From: Nocardia kruczakiae NBRC 101016
GTDB lineage: Bacteria > Actinomycetota > Actinomycetes > Mycobacteriales > Mycobacteriaceae
NCBI RefSeq assembly: GCF_001612965.1
Contig: NZ_BDBL01000038.1
Location: 1 to 64,000 of the forward strand
Length of the DNA: 64,000 nt
Direction of reading: 5' to 3'
Below are positions 1 through 8,188 of the stretch, one piece after another. Under the pieces are notes generated by a model. That model was not told the DNA's origin, searched no databases, and saw only the letters and a program-made list of their open reading frames with translations. Position 1 is the first letter of the stretch, and every line of letters starts with the position of its first letter. Both the position numbers and the translations under genes were made by a program.

Positions 1-274
1 AGGACAGGGACATGGAACCGGAGAAGTCCTCGATCGGCGAGAGCTCCTCGAGCACCTCCTCCAGCCCACCGACCGGGCTGGCGTCGCCCCGGGCGATGGC
101 CCGCTCACGCCAATCGGGGGCACCGACCAGCCACGCGAACGATTCGGTTTGTAGATCGAGAAGGTCCGGAACCTCCAAGGGCTCACGAATCTTCGCGAAA
201 GACACCCGCTTCGGGGCTCCGGGAATACCGGCCTTGGTCTGGGTGGAGACTGCCAAGATGCGTCCTTCCAGCAC
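1..274 (-). CDS. rpoB: RNA polymerase beta subunit, N-terminal 91 codons (partial)
   Basis: The minus strand opens with GTG (complement of 272-274) and reads MLEGRILAVSTQTKAGIPG, then SFAKIREPLEVPDLLDLQ, and further on the GGLEEVLEELSPIEDFSG stretch typical of actinobacterial RpoB N-termini. The frame runs off the window edge, so the lobe domains, rifampicin pocket and active site are not visible. Compared with the mycobacterial protein as I remember it, the low-complexity Ser/Pro stretch after the first 15 residues is short. The start is inferred from the conserved MLEG beginning; there is no strong Shine-Dalgarno, only GGGCGACG upstream. A TTGACA/TAGGTT promoter about 180 bp upstream indicates its own transcript, although it follows the mce operon on the same strand. 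Confidence 0.93.
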   Translation of the reverse strand, partial: MLEGRILAVSTQTKAGIPGAPKRVSFAKIREPLEVPDLLDLQTESFAWLVGAPDWRERAIARGDASPVGGLEEVLEELSPIEDFSGSMSLS

Positions 275-782
275 CTCACGCGCGTCGCCCGGTGCCTGTA
301 CGTACGAGACACCAAGCGACCGTCGCTTGTCTGCTACGAGTTCTGCTGGTTACAACCCGGACAAAACCCGAACAGCAAACAACGGAAGTAACACCTCAAC
401 GGTGGAACTTTCGTGATGCGATCAAGGAATGGACAGGAGGCAGCCAGCGCAAAGTCCAAACCTACACCCACGAAGAAGGGGTGTCAAAGTACCATCCGAA
501 CCGAGTTCCGGATGTTCGGCGCGCCGGACCCGCTTCCGCTGGCTGCGTTCGAGTCTCCGGCGGCGCCTCGACCTGGGTACTCGACCCTGTCACAGCTGCC
601 GCTGTTGTGAATAGCGTGACGGTTCGGACGTAAGTCGTCAAGTGGCGAGACCACCTCGATAACCGCGAGATCCCCTGTGGCGCTGGCGAATCACACCGTC
701 AGGCGGGCAAATATCCGCCGCTGAGCTGGGAAGATTCCGCAGGTGACGGGCTCGAACATACTTCCGAACCCGTCTGGGCCAC
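275..782. other. Intergenic region and rpoB leader
   Basis: No convincing gene. It holds the rpoB promoter (459-487) and the transcribed leader down to the start codon. Within the leader, 314-328 is an inverted repeat (AAGCGA, 3-nt centre, TCGCTT). The part from 490 to 782 follows the last mce-associated gene; I see no clear intrinsic terminator there, so readthrough from the mce operon into rpoB cannot be excluded. Confidence 0.55.
459..487 (-). promoter_or_regulatory. rpoB sigma-A-type promoter
   Basis: On the minus strand TTGACA (complement of 482-487) is followed by exactly 17 bp and then TAGGTT (complement of 459-464). This is a perfect -35 and a good -10 for the housekeeping sigma factor. 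Predicted transcription start is near 452, giving a leader of about 178 nt before the rpoB GTG. Confidence 0.75.
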
Positions 783-1544
783 TCAACGGTCGGCGATCTC
801 GCTCGCCAGCCAGTGACCGTCCACCTTCTGCATGTGCAAGACGATCGGACCCGACGCGCTCTCCTGCGGAGCACCGTTCTTGGTCGCGCTCACGGTCAGA
901 TTCACCAGCAACTCCGCCCGGTCGTCAGTGAGCAAAGTCACACCGATGGGGTCGGGAGTGGCCTGCGCGGTCGACTGCGCCTGCTGGATCGCGGACACCG
1001 TGGTGTCGGCGAACTTGTCGAAATCACCGCGCATCTTGCCGGTGACGACCTTGTGCACGGCATCCTTGTAACCGCCGACGGTCTTCACGTCGTAGGAATA
1101 GACCGTTTTCAGCGCGTTGTCGGCCGCCGCGGTCACCTCCTGGGTGGCCTTGGTGTCCACGAAGGCCTTGTTGCCGTTGTCCACCCCCGGCTCGAGCGCC
1201 GCGACCACCGCGAACGCGGTCAACAGCACACTCGCCACGATCAGACCGGCGGCCAGACCCCAGCCGGCCGGCGCGGGCCGCGTCAGGCGGCCGGGACGCG
1301 GCAGCCTCCGGGACGGACGCGCTGCCACCGACGGCGCCGGACGCGTGGTCGCCGCACCCGCGCGCACGGTCCGGGTACGCGATTTGGTGTTCGTCGACTT
1401 GCCGGCGGGCTTGGCGGATTTCGCGCCGGACGCGGTGCGATCGGCGCCGCCGCGGCGGCGGATCGTGCGCTCGGCGGATTCGGACGAGCGGTCACCGGGC
1501 TTGAGCCGCGGGGAAACCTTGTTGATCGGCGGACGGGATGCCAT
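783..1544 (-). CDS. Mce-associated membrane protein (last gene of operon)
   Basis: 253 residues. The first about 95 residues are basic and rich in Pro, Arg and Ser, followed by one membrane segment (about residues 95-118, GWGLAAGLIVASVLL...) and an extracytoplasmic C-terminal domain of about 130 residues. This basic tail, single span and NTF2-like outer domain is the layout of Mce-associated (Mas) proteins, which are thought to stabilise the Mce complex. It starts 13 bp after the preceding mas gene, with AGGAGAGG 7 nt upstream of its ATG. Family assignment rests on architecture and operon position, not on a catalytic motif. Confidence 0.8.
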   Translation of the reverse strand: MASRPPINKVSPRLKPGDRSSESAERTIRRRGGADRTASGAKSAKPAGKSTNTKSRTRTVRAGAATTRPAPSVAARPSRRLPRPGRLTRPAPAGWGLAAGLIVASVLLTAFAVVAALEPGVDNGNKAFVDTKATQEVTAAADNALKTVYSYDVKTVGGYKDAVHKVVTGKMRGDFDKFADTTVSAIQQAQSTAQATPDPIGVTLLTDDRAELLVNLTVSATKNGAPQESASGPIVLHMQKVDGHWLASEIADR

Positions 1545-1557
1545 CGGTGTACCTCTC

Positions 1558-2289
1558 CTACGATCCCGGCTGGGGGGCGGGCGCCTCGGACGGATTCGCG
1601 GGCGCGCTCGGCGCGGGCGCGGTGTTTCCGTTCGCGGGCGGTTGGGCCGCCCCGGCGGGACCGGGGGTGTCCAGCGACACCAGCTGGCCGAGCGAATTGG
1701 CCTGCTCGGCCTTCCAGGTGTCGCCGTCCTTCTTCATATCCAGCGTCCAGGTGGCCCGGAAGGACTGCACCGGAACGTTGGGCGCGGTCTGCGTGAGTTT
1801 CAGCACGACGATCGCCGAGGCCTTGTCGCGCTCACTGTCCAGCGAGCTCAGCGCCGCTCCCAGCACCTTGCTGTCGATCTTGGTCTTCGACTTCTCGGCG
1901 GCATCCTTGATGCGGTCGTGGTTCTCGTTGAGCTGGGTCAGCATGTCGCCGGTCATCGAGGACCGCATGGTGGTGATCGACCCCTCGACATCGCTGGGAT
2001 TCATCGAGGTGAGGTTGATCGCCGCCTGCCGGGCCGCATCCAGCGCGGTATCGCGCGCATCGGCGCGCGGACCGTCGGTGAACCACATCGCGCGGACCCA
2101 GCCGGTGCCGAACAACGCCGCCAGGACCAGGGCCGCCACCAGCCACACCGCCGCGACCGAGGTCACGACCGTGCGCAGTGTCGACGAACCCGGCCGGGCG
2201 GCCGGCGACGCCTCAGCTACCGCCTTTTCGGCGTCGTCCGGCGGCTCCACCGCAGGTTGCGAGGAGGGGTTGGGCAGATCAGAACTCAC
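1558..2289 (-). CDS. Mce-associated membrane protein
   Basis: 243 residues starting GTG. A short cytoplasmic N-terminus is followed by one transmembrane segment (about residues 38-65, LRTVVTSVAAVWLVAALVLA), then an outer domain with a Mas-type pattern (DTALDAARQAAINLTSMNP, a helix with MRSSMTGDML, then beta strands ending in a Trp-rich strand). The C-terminal 30 residues are Pro/Ala/Asn low complexity. It lies 50 bp after mceF and 13 bp before a second mas gene, as in mce operons, where paired mas genes follow mceF. Probable role: accessory or assembly factor of the Mce lipid transporter at the membrane-periplasm interface. Confidence 0.82.
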   Translation of the reverse strand: MSSDLPNPSSQPAVEPPDDAEKAVAEASPAARPGSSTLRTVVTSVAAVWLVAALVLAALFGTGWVRAMWFTDGPRADARDTALDAARQAAINLTSMNPSDVEGSITTMRSSMTGDMLTQLNENHDRIKDAAEKSKTKIDSKVLGAALSSLDSERDKASAIVVLKLTQTAPNVPVQSFRATWTLDMKKDGDTWKAEQANSLGQLVSLDTPGPAGAAQPPANGNTAPAPSAPANPSEAPAPQPGS

Positions 2290-2339
2290 AGCGACACCCT
2301 AGCGTCGTCGGTTTTCCGGACTTGCCTCCCGTACCCGCC

Positions 2340-3581
2340 TCACCGCTTCGGGGTCACTCCGATGAGAGTGGCCAACTGGATGGCGACGGGGCTCAGGTTG
2401 AGCTTGTCCGGATCGGTCTTGGGCTTGGAATCCCACGGCTGCGGGACATTCGGATCGGCGTACTGCGCACGCGCGCCGCCGCGGACGTCGGTCGGACTTC
2501 CGAACGGCACCGTGCATTTCGCGTCCGTGTTGAACGGGAAATCGTCGCGGGTGTCGTCGAAATTGGGATTCTGCGCCTTCATCTGGTCGAGAATGCGCTG
2601 AGTTCCCTCGTATCCGACGGTACAGGCCGGCGGATTGTTGGTTTCCAGCACCAGGCCGAAGTGGGTCGTGCCGTCGCCGGGCGCGGTCGCCGAACCACCG
2701 ACCGAGAGCAGCGGCAGCATCTGCAGCAGCGGCTTCAGCGTGTAGGTCTGCGGCGACACCGCCTGCAGCAGCAGTCGCAGATTCGACAGATCCGTGGTCA
2801 GCGGCTGCCCGCTCCGGTCGAGCAGCTTGCCGATCTGCTCGCCGGCATCGGCACCGGTGCCGATCAACCGCCGGATATCGGGATCGTTGGCTCGCAACTG
2901 CACGGCGAGCCGATCCAGGCCGTCGCTGAAGGTCCGGATCGCCGGCGACTGGTCGGCCTGGGTGCCGAGCACGGTCTGGGCGTCCCGGATCAGCTGCACG
3001 GTCTGTGGCAGCGCCTCGACACCGGTCTGGGAGAACTTGTTCAGCGAATCGACGAGTATGCGCAGGTTGTCGCCCTGCCCGTCGAAGGCCTTACCGAGTT
3101 CGGTGACGGTCGTGCTCAACGCCGTCAGATCCGTCGTACTCGCGAAGTGGTTGACGCTGGCGAGCAGATCCTCGACCGGGATCGGGGTCTCGGCGCCGTC
3201 GATGACCGAACCGTCGCGCAGGTAGGGACCCTTCGACGTCTCCGGCACCAGATCCAGGTACTGCTCACCGATCGCCGAGCGGTTGGCGATCACGGCCTTG
3301 GCACTGGCGGGGACCTTCGGCTTCCCGGAATCCAGTTCCAGATAGATCATCACGCCGTCGGGGGTGACATCGAGGGAGTCCACCCGTCCGACCGGCACAC
3401 CGCGATAGGTGACCTCGGCGCCCTTGGACAGGTTGGCCGTCGTCTTGGCCTTCACCTTCACCTGATACTGGCCGAAGCCGAGCATGTGGTCGAGGTGAAT
3501 GTACTTCGCGCCGACGAAGACCACGCCGAGCACGGCGATCACCGCGAAGGCGATCAGCTGGTAGCGCACCAATCTACTCAT
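2340..3581 (-). CDS. mceF: MCE family protein MceF
   Basis: 413 residues. An N-terminal membrane anchor (about residues 5-27, VRYQLIAFAVIAVLGVVFV) is followed by an MCE/MlaD domain (about 35-120, with the conserved stretch GAEVTYRGVPVGRVDSL) and a long helical region that forms the tunnel or needle in Mce complexes. It is the sixth and last mce gene, overlapping mceE by ATGA, so translational coupling is likely. In Mce systems six such subunits hetero-oligomerise to form a conduit for lipids across the periplasm. Substrate is not evident from sequence. Confidence 0.88.
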   Translation of the reverse strand: MSRLVRYQLIAFAVIAVLGVVFVGAKYIHLDHMLGFGQYQVKVKAKTTANLSKGAEVTYRGVPVGRVDSLDVTPDGVMIYLELDSGKPKVPASAKAVIANRSAIGEQYLDLVPETSKGPYLRDGSVIDGAETPIPVEDLLASVNHFASTTDLTALSTTVTELGKAFDGQGDNLRILVDSLNKFSQTGVEALPQTVQLIRDAQTVLGTQADQSPAIRTFSDGLDRLAVQLRANDPDIRRLIGTGADAGEQIGKLLDRSGQPLTTDLSNLRLLLQAVSPQTYTLKPLLQMLPLLSVGGSATAPGDGTTHFGLVLETNNPPACTVGYEGTQRILDQMKAQNPNFDDTRDDFPFNTDAKCTVPFGSPTDVRGGARAQYADPNVPQPWDSKPKTDPDKLNLSPVAIQLATLIGVTPKR

Positions 3582-4816
3582 CGCGGCTTCACTCCCAACT
3601 GATCGAGAATCGACCCGATCGGGTCACCCGGCTTGGCGGGGGCCGGAGCCACCACGGTCGGCGGCAGCGGCACCAGCGACACCGTCGGCCAGCCCGGCCG
3701 CGGGCCGTTGCCGTTGTAATACGGATTGGTCGGATCCACCGGCACCGGCGGCCCGTACTTCGGCGGGATGTACACCGGATCCGGTTTGCCCACACCGAGA
3801 TTCGACATCAGGACACCGATCTGGGTGTCGACCGACAGCCAGGTGTTCACCGAACCACCGAAGGTCGATTTGATCGCCTCGTCCGGGAACGGATAGGTCA
3901 GGATCAGCGGGAACGCGGTCACCAGATCCGGCGCCGAACGGCCCAGCTCCTGCAGTGTCGGCCGCAGCGCCTGCAGATCGCGGATCAGGTTGTCCTTGGA
4001 CTTGTCCAGCACGTCGACCCCGGCCTGGCCGACCCGGTCGAGTTGCTTCAGCAAGCCGATCAGCTGCGGCCGCTGCTCGTCGAGGATCTTGATACCGGCC
4101 GGCAGTTCGTCGAGGATCTTGCCGATCTGCTCGGACTGCTGACCGACCCGGCTGGACAACGTGCCCAGGCTGTCGAGCGCGTGCTGAATATCGGCGACCT
4201 GCTGATTGAGGCCGTCGATGAGGGTGTCGGCCTGATCCAGCAGCGACCGTACCCGGTTCTCCCGGCCGGCCAGCGCCTTGTTCAGTTCCACCACGATGGG
4301 CTGCAACTGCGCCACGCCACCGCCGTTGAGCAGCAGCGACAGCGCGCCGAGGACCTGTTCGATCTCGACCGCGTGCCGGGTCCGGTCGACGGGGATGACC
4401 GCGCCGTCCTTCAACCGATCGGGCGAGGCCTCGTCCTTCGGTGCCGAGAGCTCGACGAATTTCTCGCCGAGCAGATTCGACTGCCGCACCTCGGCGTGCG
4501 CGTTGGCGGGCAGCTTCACCGAGGAGTTGACCACCGTGTGCACGCTCGCCGTCCAGCCGTCGGGGGCGACGTCGATGGACTCCACCCGGCCGACCGGCAC
4601 ACCCTCGACCTTGACCGCCGACTGCGGCACCAGATCCAGGACGTCGTCGAAACGCACGTCGATATGCATCGGATGGTCACCCACATCGGCGCCACCGGGC
4701 AGCGGCACGCTGTAGATACCGTCCGAGGAACACGAACCCACCAGCATCGCGGTCACGCCGACCACCGCGACGGCCCCCAGTCCGCGGGCCGTCCTGCGGA
4801 ATGCGAAGGGCGTCAT
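3578..4816 (-). CDS. mceE: MCE family lipoprotein MceE
   Basis: 412 residues from the ATG at 4816, chosen because it overlaps the mceD stop as ATGA; a longer frame upstream would run deep into mceD. Residues 12-28 form a signal peptide ending in a lipobox (LVGSC, lipidated Cys29), the hallmark of the E position in mce operons (LprK-type). The MCE domain follows (DVLDLVPQSAVKVEGVPVG, about residues 53-130), then coiled-coil helices and a Pro-rich C-terminus (PPTVVAPAPAKPG). The anchor is therefore lipid rather than a transmembrane helix. Part of the lipid-transport complex with MceA-F. Confidence 0.9.
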   Translation of the reverse strand: MTPFAFRRTARGLGAVAVVGVTAMLVGSCSSDGIYSVPLPGGADVGDHPMHIDVRFDDVLDLVPQSAVKVEGVPVGRVESIDVAPDGWTASVHTVVNSSVKLPANAHAEVRQSNLLGEKFVELSAPKDEASPDRLKDGAVIPVDRTRHAVEIEQVLGALSLLLNGGGVAQLQPIVVELNKALAGRENRVRSLLDQADTLIDGLNQQVADIQHALDSLGTLSSRVGQQSEQIGKILDELPAGIKILDEQRPQLIGLLKQLDRVGQAGVDVLDKSKDNLIRDLQALRPTLQELGRSAPDLVTAFPLILTYPFPDEAIKSTFGGSVNTWLSVDTQIGVLMSNLGVGKPDPVYIPPKYGPPVPVDPTNPYYNGNGPRPGWPTVSLVPLPPTVVAPAPAKPGDPIGSILDQLGVKPR

Positions 4817-6099
4817 CGCTGGCCACCTTCCTGCTGCGACGGCGGCTGCCGGTCCGACGGGGTGCCCGGCACACTGCCGGGAGCCGGGGTCTTCTGGATG
4901 TTGTCGCCGCTGAGGATGCCGAACGGCAACACCAGCGACGGCGTCTGCACACCGTCCTTGATCTGATCGGTGATCACCTTGCACTGATCCAGGATCGGGC
5001 GCATCTGCCGGCTGATCGCATCGAATTTCGGGTCGCCGGGCCGCAATTGGCCCAGGTCGAGCATCTTGCAGACGGTCCCGAACGGATTCTGCAGATCGGT
5101 GAAGTTGGCGCGCATGTCGAGCGTGCCGGATTCACCGTTGTGGATGTTGATCAGGTTGCTCAGCGCCACCGGCAGCACCGGCAGCGCGTTCGCCACATCC
5201 TGGCGCTGATCGGCCAGGGTCTGGGTCAGCTTGGTCAGCGCATCGGCGTTCTCGGCGACGAGGTCCCGGTTGTCGTCGATGAACCGGGCGACGTCGCCGA
5301 GCGCGATCGACAGCAGATTCAATGCCTGCCCGAGGTTCTCCCGCTCACCGGAGAGGAATCCGGCCAGATCCGCCAGCTGCGTGTTGAATTCGCGCACCTG
5401 CTGGTCGTTGACCGCCAGGGTGTGCACGAAGATCTGCAGATTCTTGATCGTGTCGAAGATGTCGCCGCGCGCGTCCGACAGATACCGGGCCGCGTGCGAG
5501 AGCTGGGTGAGGCTGTTGGCCAGCGCGTCCCCGTTCCCGGACAGATTCGCGGCACCGGTACGGACCAGCTCGTTCACCGCGCCGTCCTTGTTGGCGCCGT
5601 TGGGCCCCAGCGCATCCGACAGTTCCTGGATGCTCTTGTACAGCCGGTCGACCTCGACCGGGGTCGCCGTGCGGTCGCGCGGAATGGTGGCGTTGCGCGG
5701 CATCTTCGGCCCGCCCTTGTAGACGGGCGTGAGCTGGATGTAGCGGTCCGACACCACCGAGGGCGTGATCTGGGCGGCCTTGGCATCGGCCGGAATGTCG
5801 TACTTCCGGTCGACGTGCATGGTGACCTTCACCTGATCACCCTGCGGCGTGACCGAATCGACCTTGCCCACCGGGACGCCGAGGATGCGCACCTCGGAGC
5901 CCTCGTAGATACCGATCGACTTGTCGAAGTAGGCGGTGATCTTGGTGGTGTTGTAGCTGCTGAACAGCCACCACAGCACACCGGCGACGACCACCACGGC
6001 AACCGTGCCGAGGGCCAGGGCGATCTTGGTGCCGCGGCCGGATTCGCGGATCACCGTCAGCGGATCCCGGCGCGATCCCCTACCGAGAGCAGCCTGCAT
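4813..6099 (-). CDS. mceD: MCE family protein MceD
   Basis: 428 residues. Membrane anchor at about residues 25-48 (IALALGTVAVVVVAGVLWWLF), then the MCE domain (about 50-135; SIGIYEGSEVRILGVPVGKV) and an extended helical region to about residue 370. The Pro/Gln-rich tail (TPAPGSVPGTPSDRQ) is typical of MceD. The start codon overlaps the mceC stop by one base (TGATG). Function: one subunit of the hexameric Mce lipid conduit. Confidence 0.88.
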   Translation of the reverse strand: MQAALGRGSRRDPLTVIRESGRGTKIALALGTVAVVVVAGVLWWLFSSYNTTKITAYFDKSIGIYEGSEVRILGVPVGKVDSVTPQGDQVKVTMHVDRKYDIPADAKAAQITPSVVSDRYIQLTPVYKGGPKMPRNATIPRDRTATPVEVDRLYKSIQELSDALGPNGANKDGAVNELVRTGAANLSGNGDALANSLTQLSHAARYLSDARGDIFDTIKNLQIFVHTLAVNDQQVREFNTQLADLAGFLSGERENLGQALNLLSIALGDVARFIDDNRDLVAENADALTKLTQTLADQRQDVANALPVLPVALSNLINIHNGESGTLDMRANFTDLQNPFGTVCKMLDLGQLRPGDPKFDAISRQMRPILDQCKVITDQIKDGVQTPSLVLPFGILSGDNIQKTPAPGSVPGTPSDRQPPSQQEGGQR

Positions 6100-7109
6100 C
6101 AGTTGCCTCCCAGGGTGCGGATCGGCGGGCGGTTACCCGGAATCTCCGGCAGCGCCGGCGGGATCAGGTTGACGATCACCGCGTCGAACCAGCGCCCGTT
6201 GCCCAGCACGTTGGCGTAGAGGCCGTAGAACGGCGCCGCCAGCTTCAGCGTCTTGGAGATGTTCTGCTGATTGTCGTTGAGCATGTCGATGGACTTCTTC
6301 AGATTGGTCAGCGCCGGACCGATCTGCTGCTCGTTGTCGTGCACCAGCGCACTCAATTCGGCGGCGACGGTTTTCGCGCCGTTGAGCAGCTGCGAGATGG
6401 CCTGCTGGCGGACGTTCAACTCGGCCAGCAGCTCACCGCCGTTCGCCAGCAACCGCTCGAACTGCTCGTTGCGGTCGGCGAGCACCTTGGTGGTCTTGTT
6501 GGTCGCGTTGAACAGGTGCTTGAGCTCCTCGTCGCGCTTGGCCAGCGTCTCCGACAGCCGGGCGACGCCGTCGATCGAGCCGCGGATCTCCGGCGGGGTG
6601 CCGGAGAACGCGTCGGAGAGCACCCGGAAGCTGGTGGCCAGCTGCGCGGTATCGGTCTTCTCGATATCCGAGGCGGCATCACTGAAGGCCTCGACCACGT
6701 CGTACGGAGAAACCGTGCGCGACAACGGAATTCGCTTGTCCGGATCGGCCGGGTGGGAACCCTTGGGATCCAGCGCCAGATACTTCTGCCCGAGCAGGGT
6801 CTTGATCTGGATGGACGCCGTGGTGGCATCGCCGATCCACGCGTCCTTGGTCCGGAAGTCGACCAGCACGCGGTCGCCGTCGAGGCGCACATCGGACACA
6901 TCGCCGACCTTCACGCCCGCGATGCGTACCTCGTTACCCTTCTTCAGGCCCGCGGCCTCGGAGAATTCCGCGGTGTAACTGGTGCTCGCGCCGATGATCG
7001 GCAGCTTGTCCAAGAAGAACGCCGACAACGCGATCAGCAGCACCATGAACAAGCCGAGCCCGCCCATGAACGCCGGGCTGCGCTTGCCGAGGAGAACCCG
7101 GTCTTCCAT
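6099..7109 (-). CDS. mceC: MCE family protein MceC
   Basis: 336 residues from the ATG at 7109, which overlaps the mceB stop by one base (TGATG); the same frame stays open 51 codons upstream but that lies inside mceB. Layout: membrane anchor (about residues 14-33, LGLFMVLLIALSAFFL), MCE domain (about 38-120, GLKKGNEVRIAGVKVGDV), helical region with a heptad-like Leu pattern. It lacks the long Pro-rich tail of some MceC proteins. Third subunit of the Mce complex. Confidence 0.88.
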   Translation of the reverse strand: MEDRVLLGKRSPAFMGGLGLFMVLLIALSAFFLDKLPIIGASTSYTAEFSEAAGLKKGNEVRIAGVKVGDVSDVRLDGDRVLVDFRTKDAWIGDATTASIQIKTLLGQKYLALDPKGSHPADPDKRIPLSRTVSPYDVVEAFSDAASDIEKTDTAQLATSFRVLSDAFSGTPPEIRGSIDGVARLSETLAKRDEELKHLFNATNKTTKVLADRNEQFERLLANGGELLAELNVRQQAISQLLNGAKTVAAELSALVHDNEQQIGPALTNLKKSIDMLNDNQQNISKTLKLAAPFYGLYANVLGNGRWFDAVIVNLIPPALPEIPGNRPPIRTLGGN

Positions 7110-8188
7110 CAGCGGCCACCCTTCCCGTGACAGCGCGGCGCCGGGTTGGTGTAGACCGGCTGATTCACCGTCGGCATCTCGGCCGGCAGGTTCAATTGCG
7201 GCGCATCCTTCACTCCGGGACCAGCGACGATATCGATACCGCAGAGGTAGAACTGGAACCACGAGCCGTAACTGGCCGCGCGACCCAATTTCTCCATCTT
7301 GATCGGCAGATTCGTCAGTGCCTCGTTCACCTCGTCGGAACGATCGTTCAGGGTGCCGGTCAGCTGGTTCAGGCCGGCGATCGACCCCTGCAGGGTCGGC
7401 CGGGTGGGAACCAGCAGATCCGCGGTCGCCGAGGCGAGATTGCCCAGCGACTGCACCGCCGAGCCGATCGTGCCGCGTTCGGCGTTGAGCCCGCTCACCA
7501 GCGCTTCGGTATTGACGATCAGATCGTTGAGCTGTCCGTCGCGAGCGTTCACCGCGTCCAGCACCTGGTTGAGGTTCTTGACGATCTCGCCGATCACCGC
7601 GTCCTTGTCGGCGATCTTGTTCGTCAGGCTCGCGGTGTTGCGCACCAGATCGGTGATCGTGCCCGATTCACCCTGGAAGACCTGGATGATCTCGTAGGAC
7701 AGCTTGTTCACGTCCTCGGCCGACAGCGTCTGGAACAGCGGCCGGAAACCGTTGAACAGGGTGGTGAGGTTCAGCGCGGGCTTGGTCCGCTCCAGCGGAA
7801 TCGTGGCGCCCTTCGTGATCTTGCGGCCCTGCTGTCCGGCGCCCTGCTCCAGCGCGATGTAGCGCTGCCCCACCAGGTTGCGGTAGCGGATGGTCGCGGT
7901 GGTGGAGGCGGGCAGCCAGTCCCGGTCGGTGAGCTGGAAGTGCACCTCGGCCATGTTGCGATCGACGACCGACACCTTGGTCACCTTGCCGACCCGCACA
8001 CCGGCGATGCGCACCTCGTCGCCCTTGTTCAGCGATGTCACATCGCTGAACCGCGCCTTGAATTCGGTGCCGCCACCGGAATAGTTGGCGATGGTGAGCG
8101 CCAGCAACGCGGTCGCGAGCACGGTCACGAGCACGAAGATGCCCAGTTTGGTCAGGGGCCCGCCCAGACCACGCAACGTGGCCTTCAT
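7109..8188 (-). CDS. mceB: MCE family protein MceB
   Basis: 359 residues; ATG overlaps the mceA stop (ATGA). N-terminal anchor (about residues 13-33, LGIFVLVTVLATALLALTI), MCE domain (about 40-120, LNKGDEVRIAGVRVGKV), then long amphipathic helices. Ends in a short Pro-rich stretch with a Cys. Second of six mce genes in tight translational coupling, which suggests equimolar production of the subunits. Confidence 0.88.
   Translation of the reverse strand: MKATLRGLGGPLTKLGIFVLVTVLATALLALTIANYSGGGTEFKARFSDVTSLNKGDEVRIAGVRVGKVTKVSVVDRNMAEVHFQLTDRDWLPASTTATIRYRNLVGQRYIALEQGAGQQGRKITKGATIPLERTKPALNLTTLFNGFRPLFQTLSAEDVNKLSYEIIQVFQGESGTITDLVRNTASLTNKIADKDAVIGEIVKNLNQVLDAVNARDGQLNDLIVNTEALVSGLNAERGTIGSAVQSLGNLASATADLLVPTRPTLQGSIAGLNQLTGTLNDRSDEVNEALTNLPIKMEKLGRAASYGSWFQFYLCGIDIVAGPGVKDAPQLNLPAEMPTVNQPVYTNPAPRCHGKGGR

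Noticed and set aside
314..328. Small inverted repeat in the rpoB leader as a terminator
   Set aside because: Only 6-bp arms, no U-run, and it lies within the leader of an essential gene.
12..416. Plus-strand reading frame of 134 residues at the window start
   Set aside because: Antisense to rpoB; the minus strand reads a conserved RpoB N-terminus while the plus frame is Ser/Arg-rich shadow.
1117..2601. 494-residue plus-strand frame across the mas genes
   Set aside because: Spans two well-defined minus-strand genes and has no ribosome site or known pattern.
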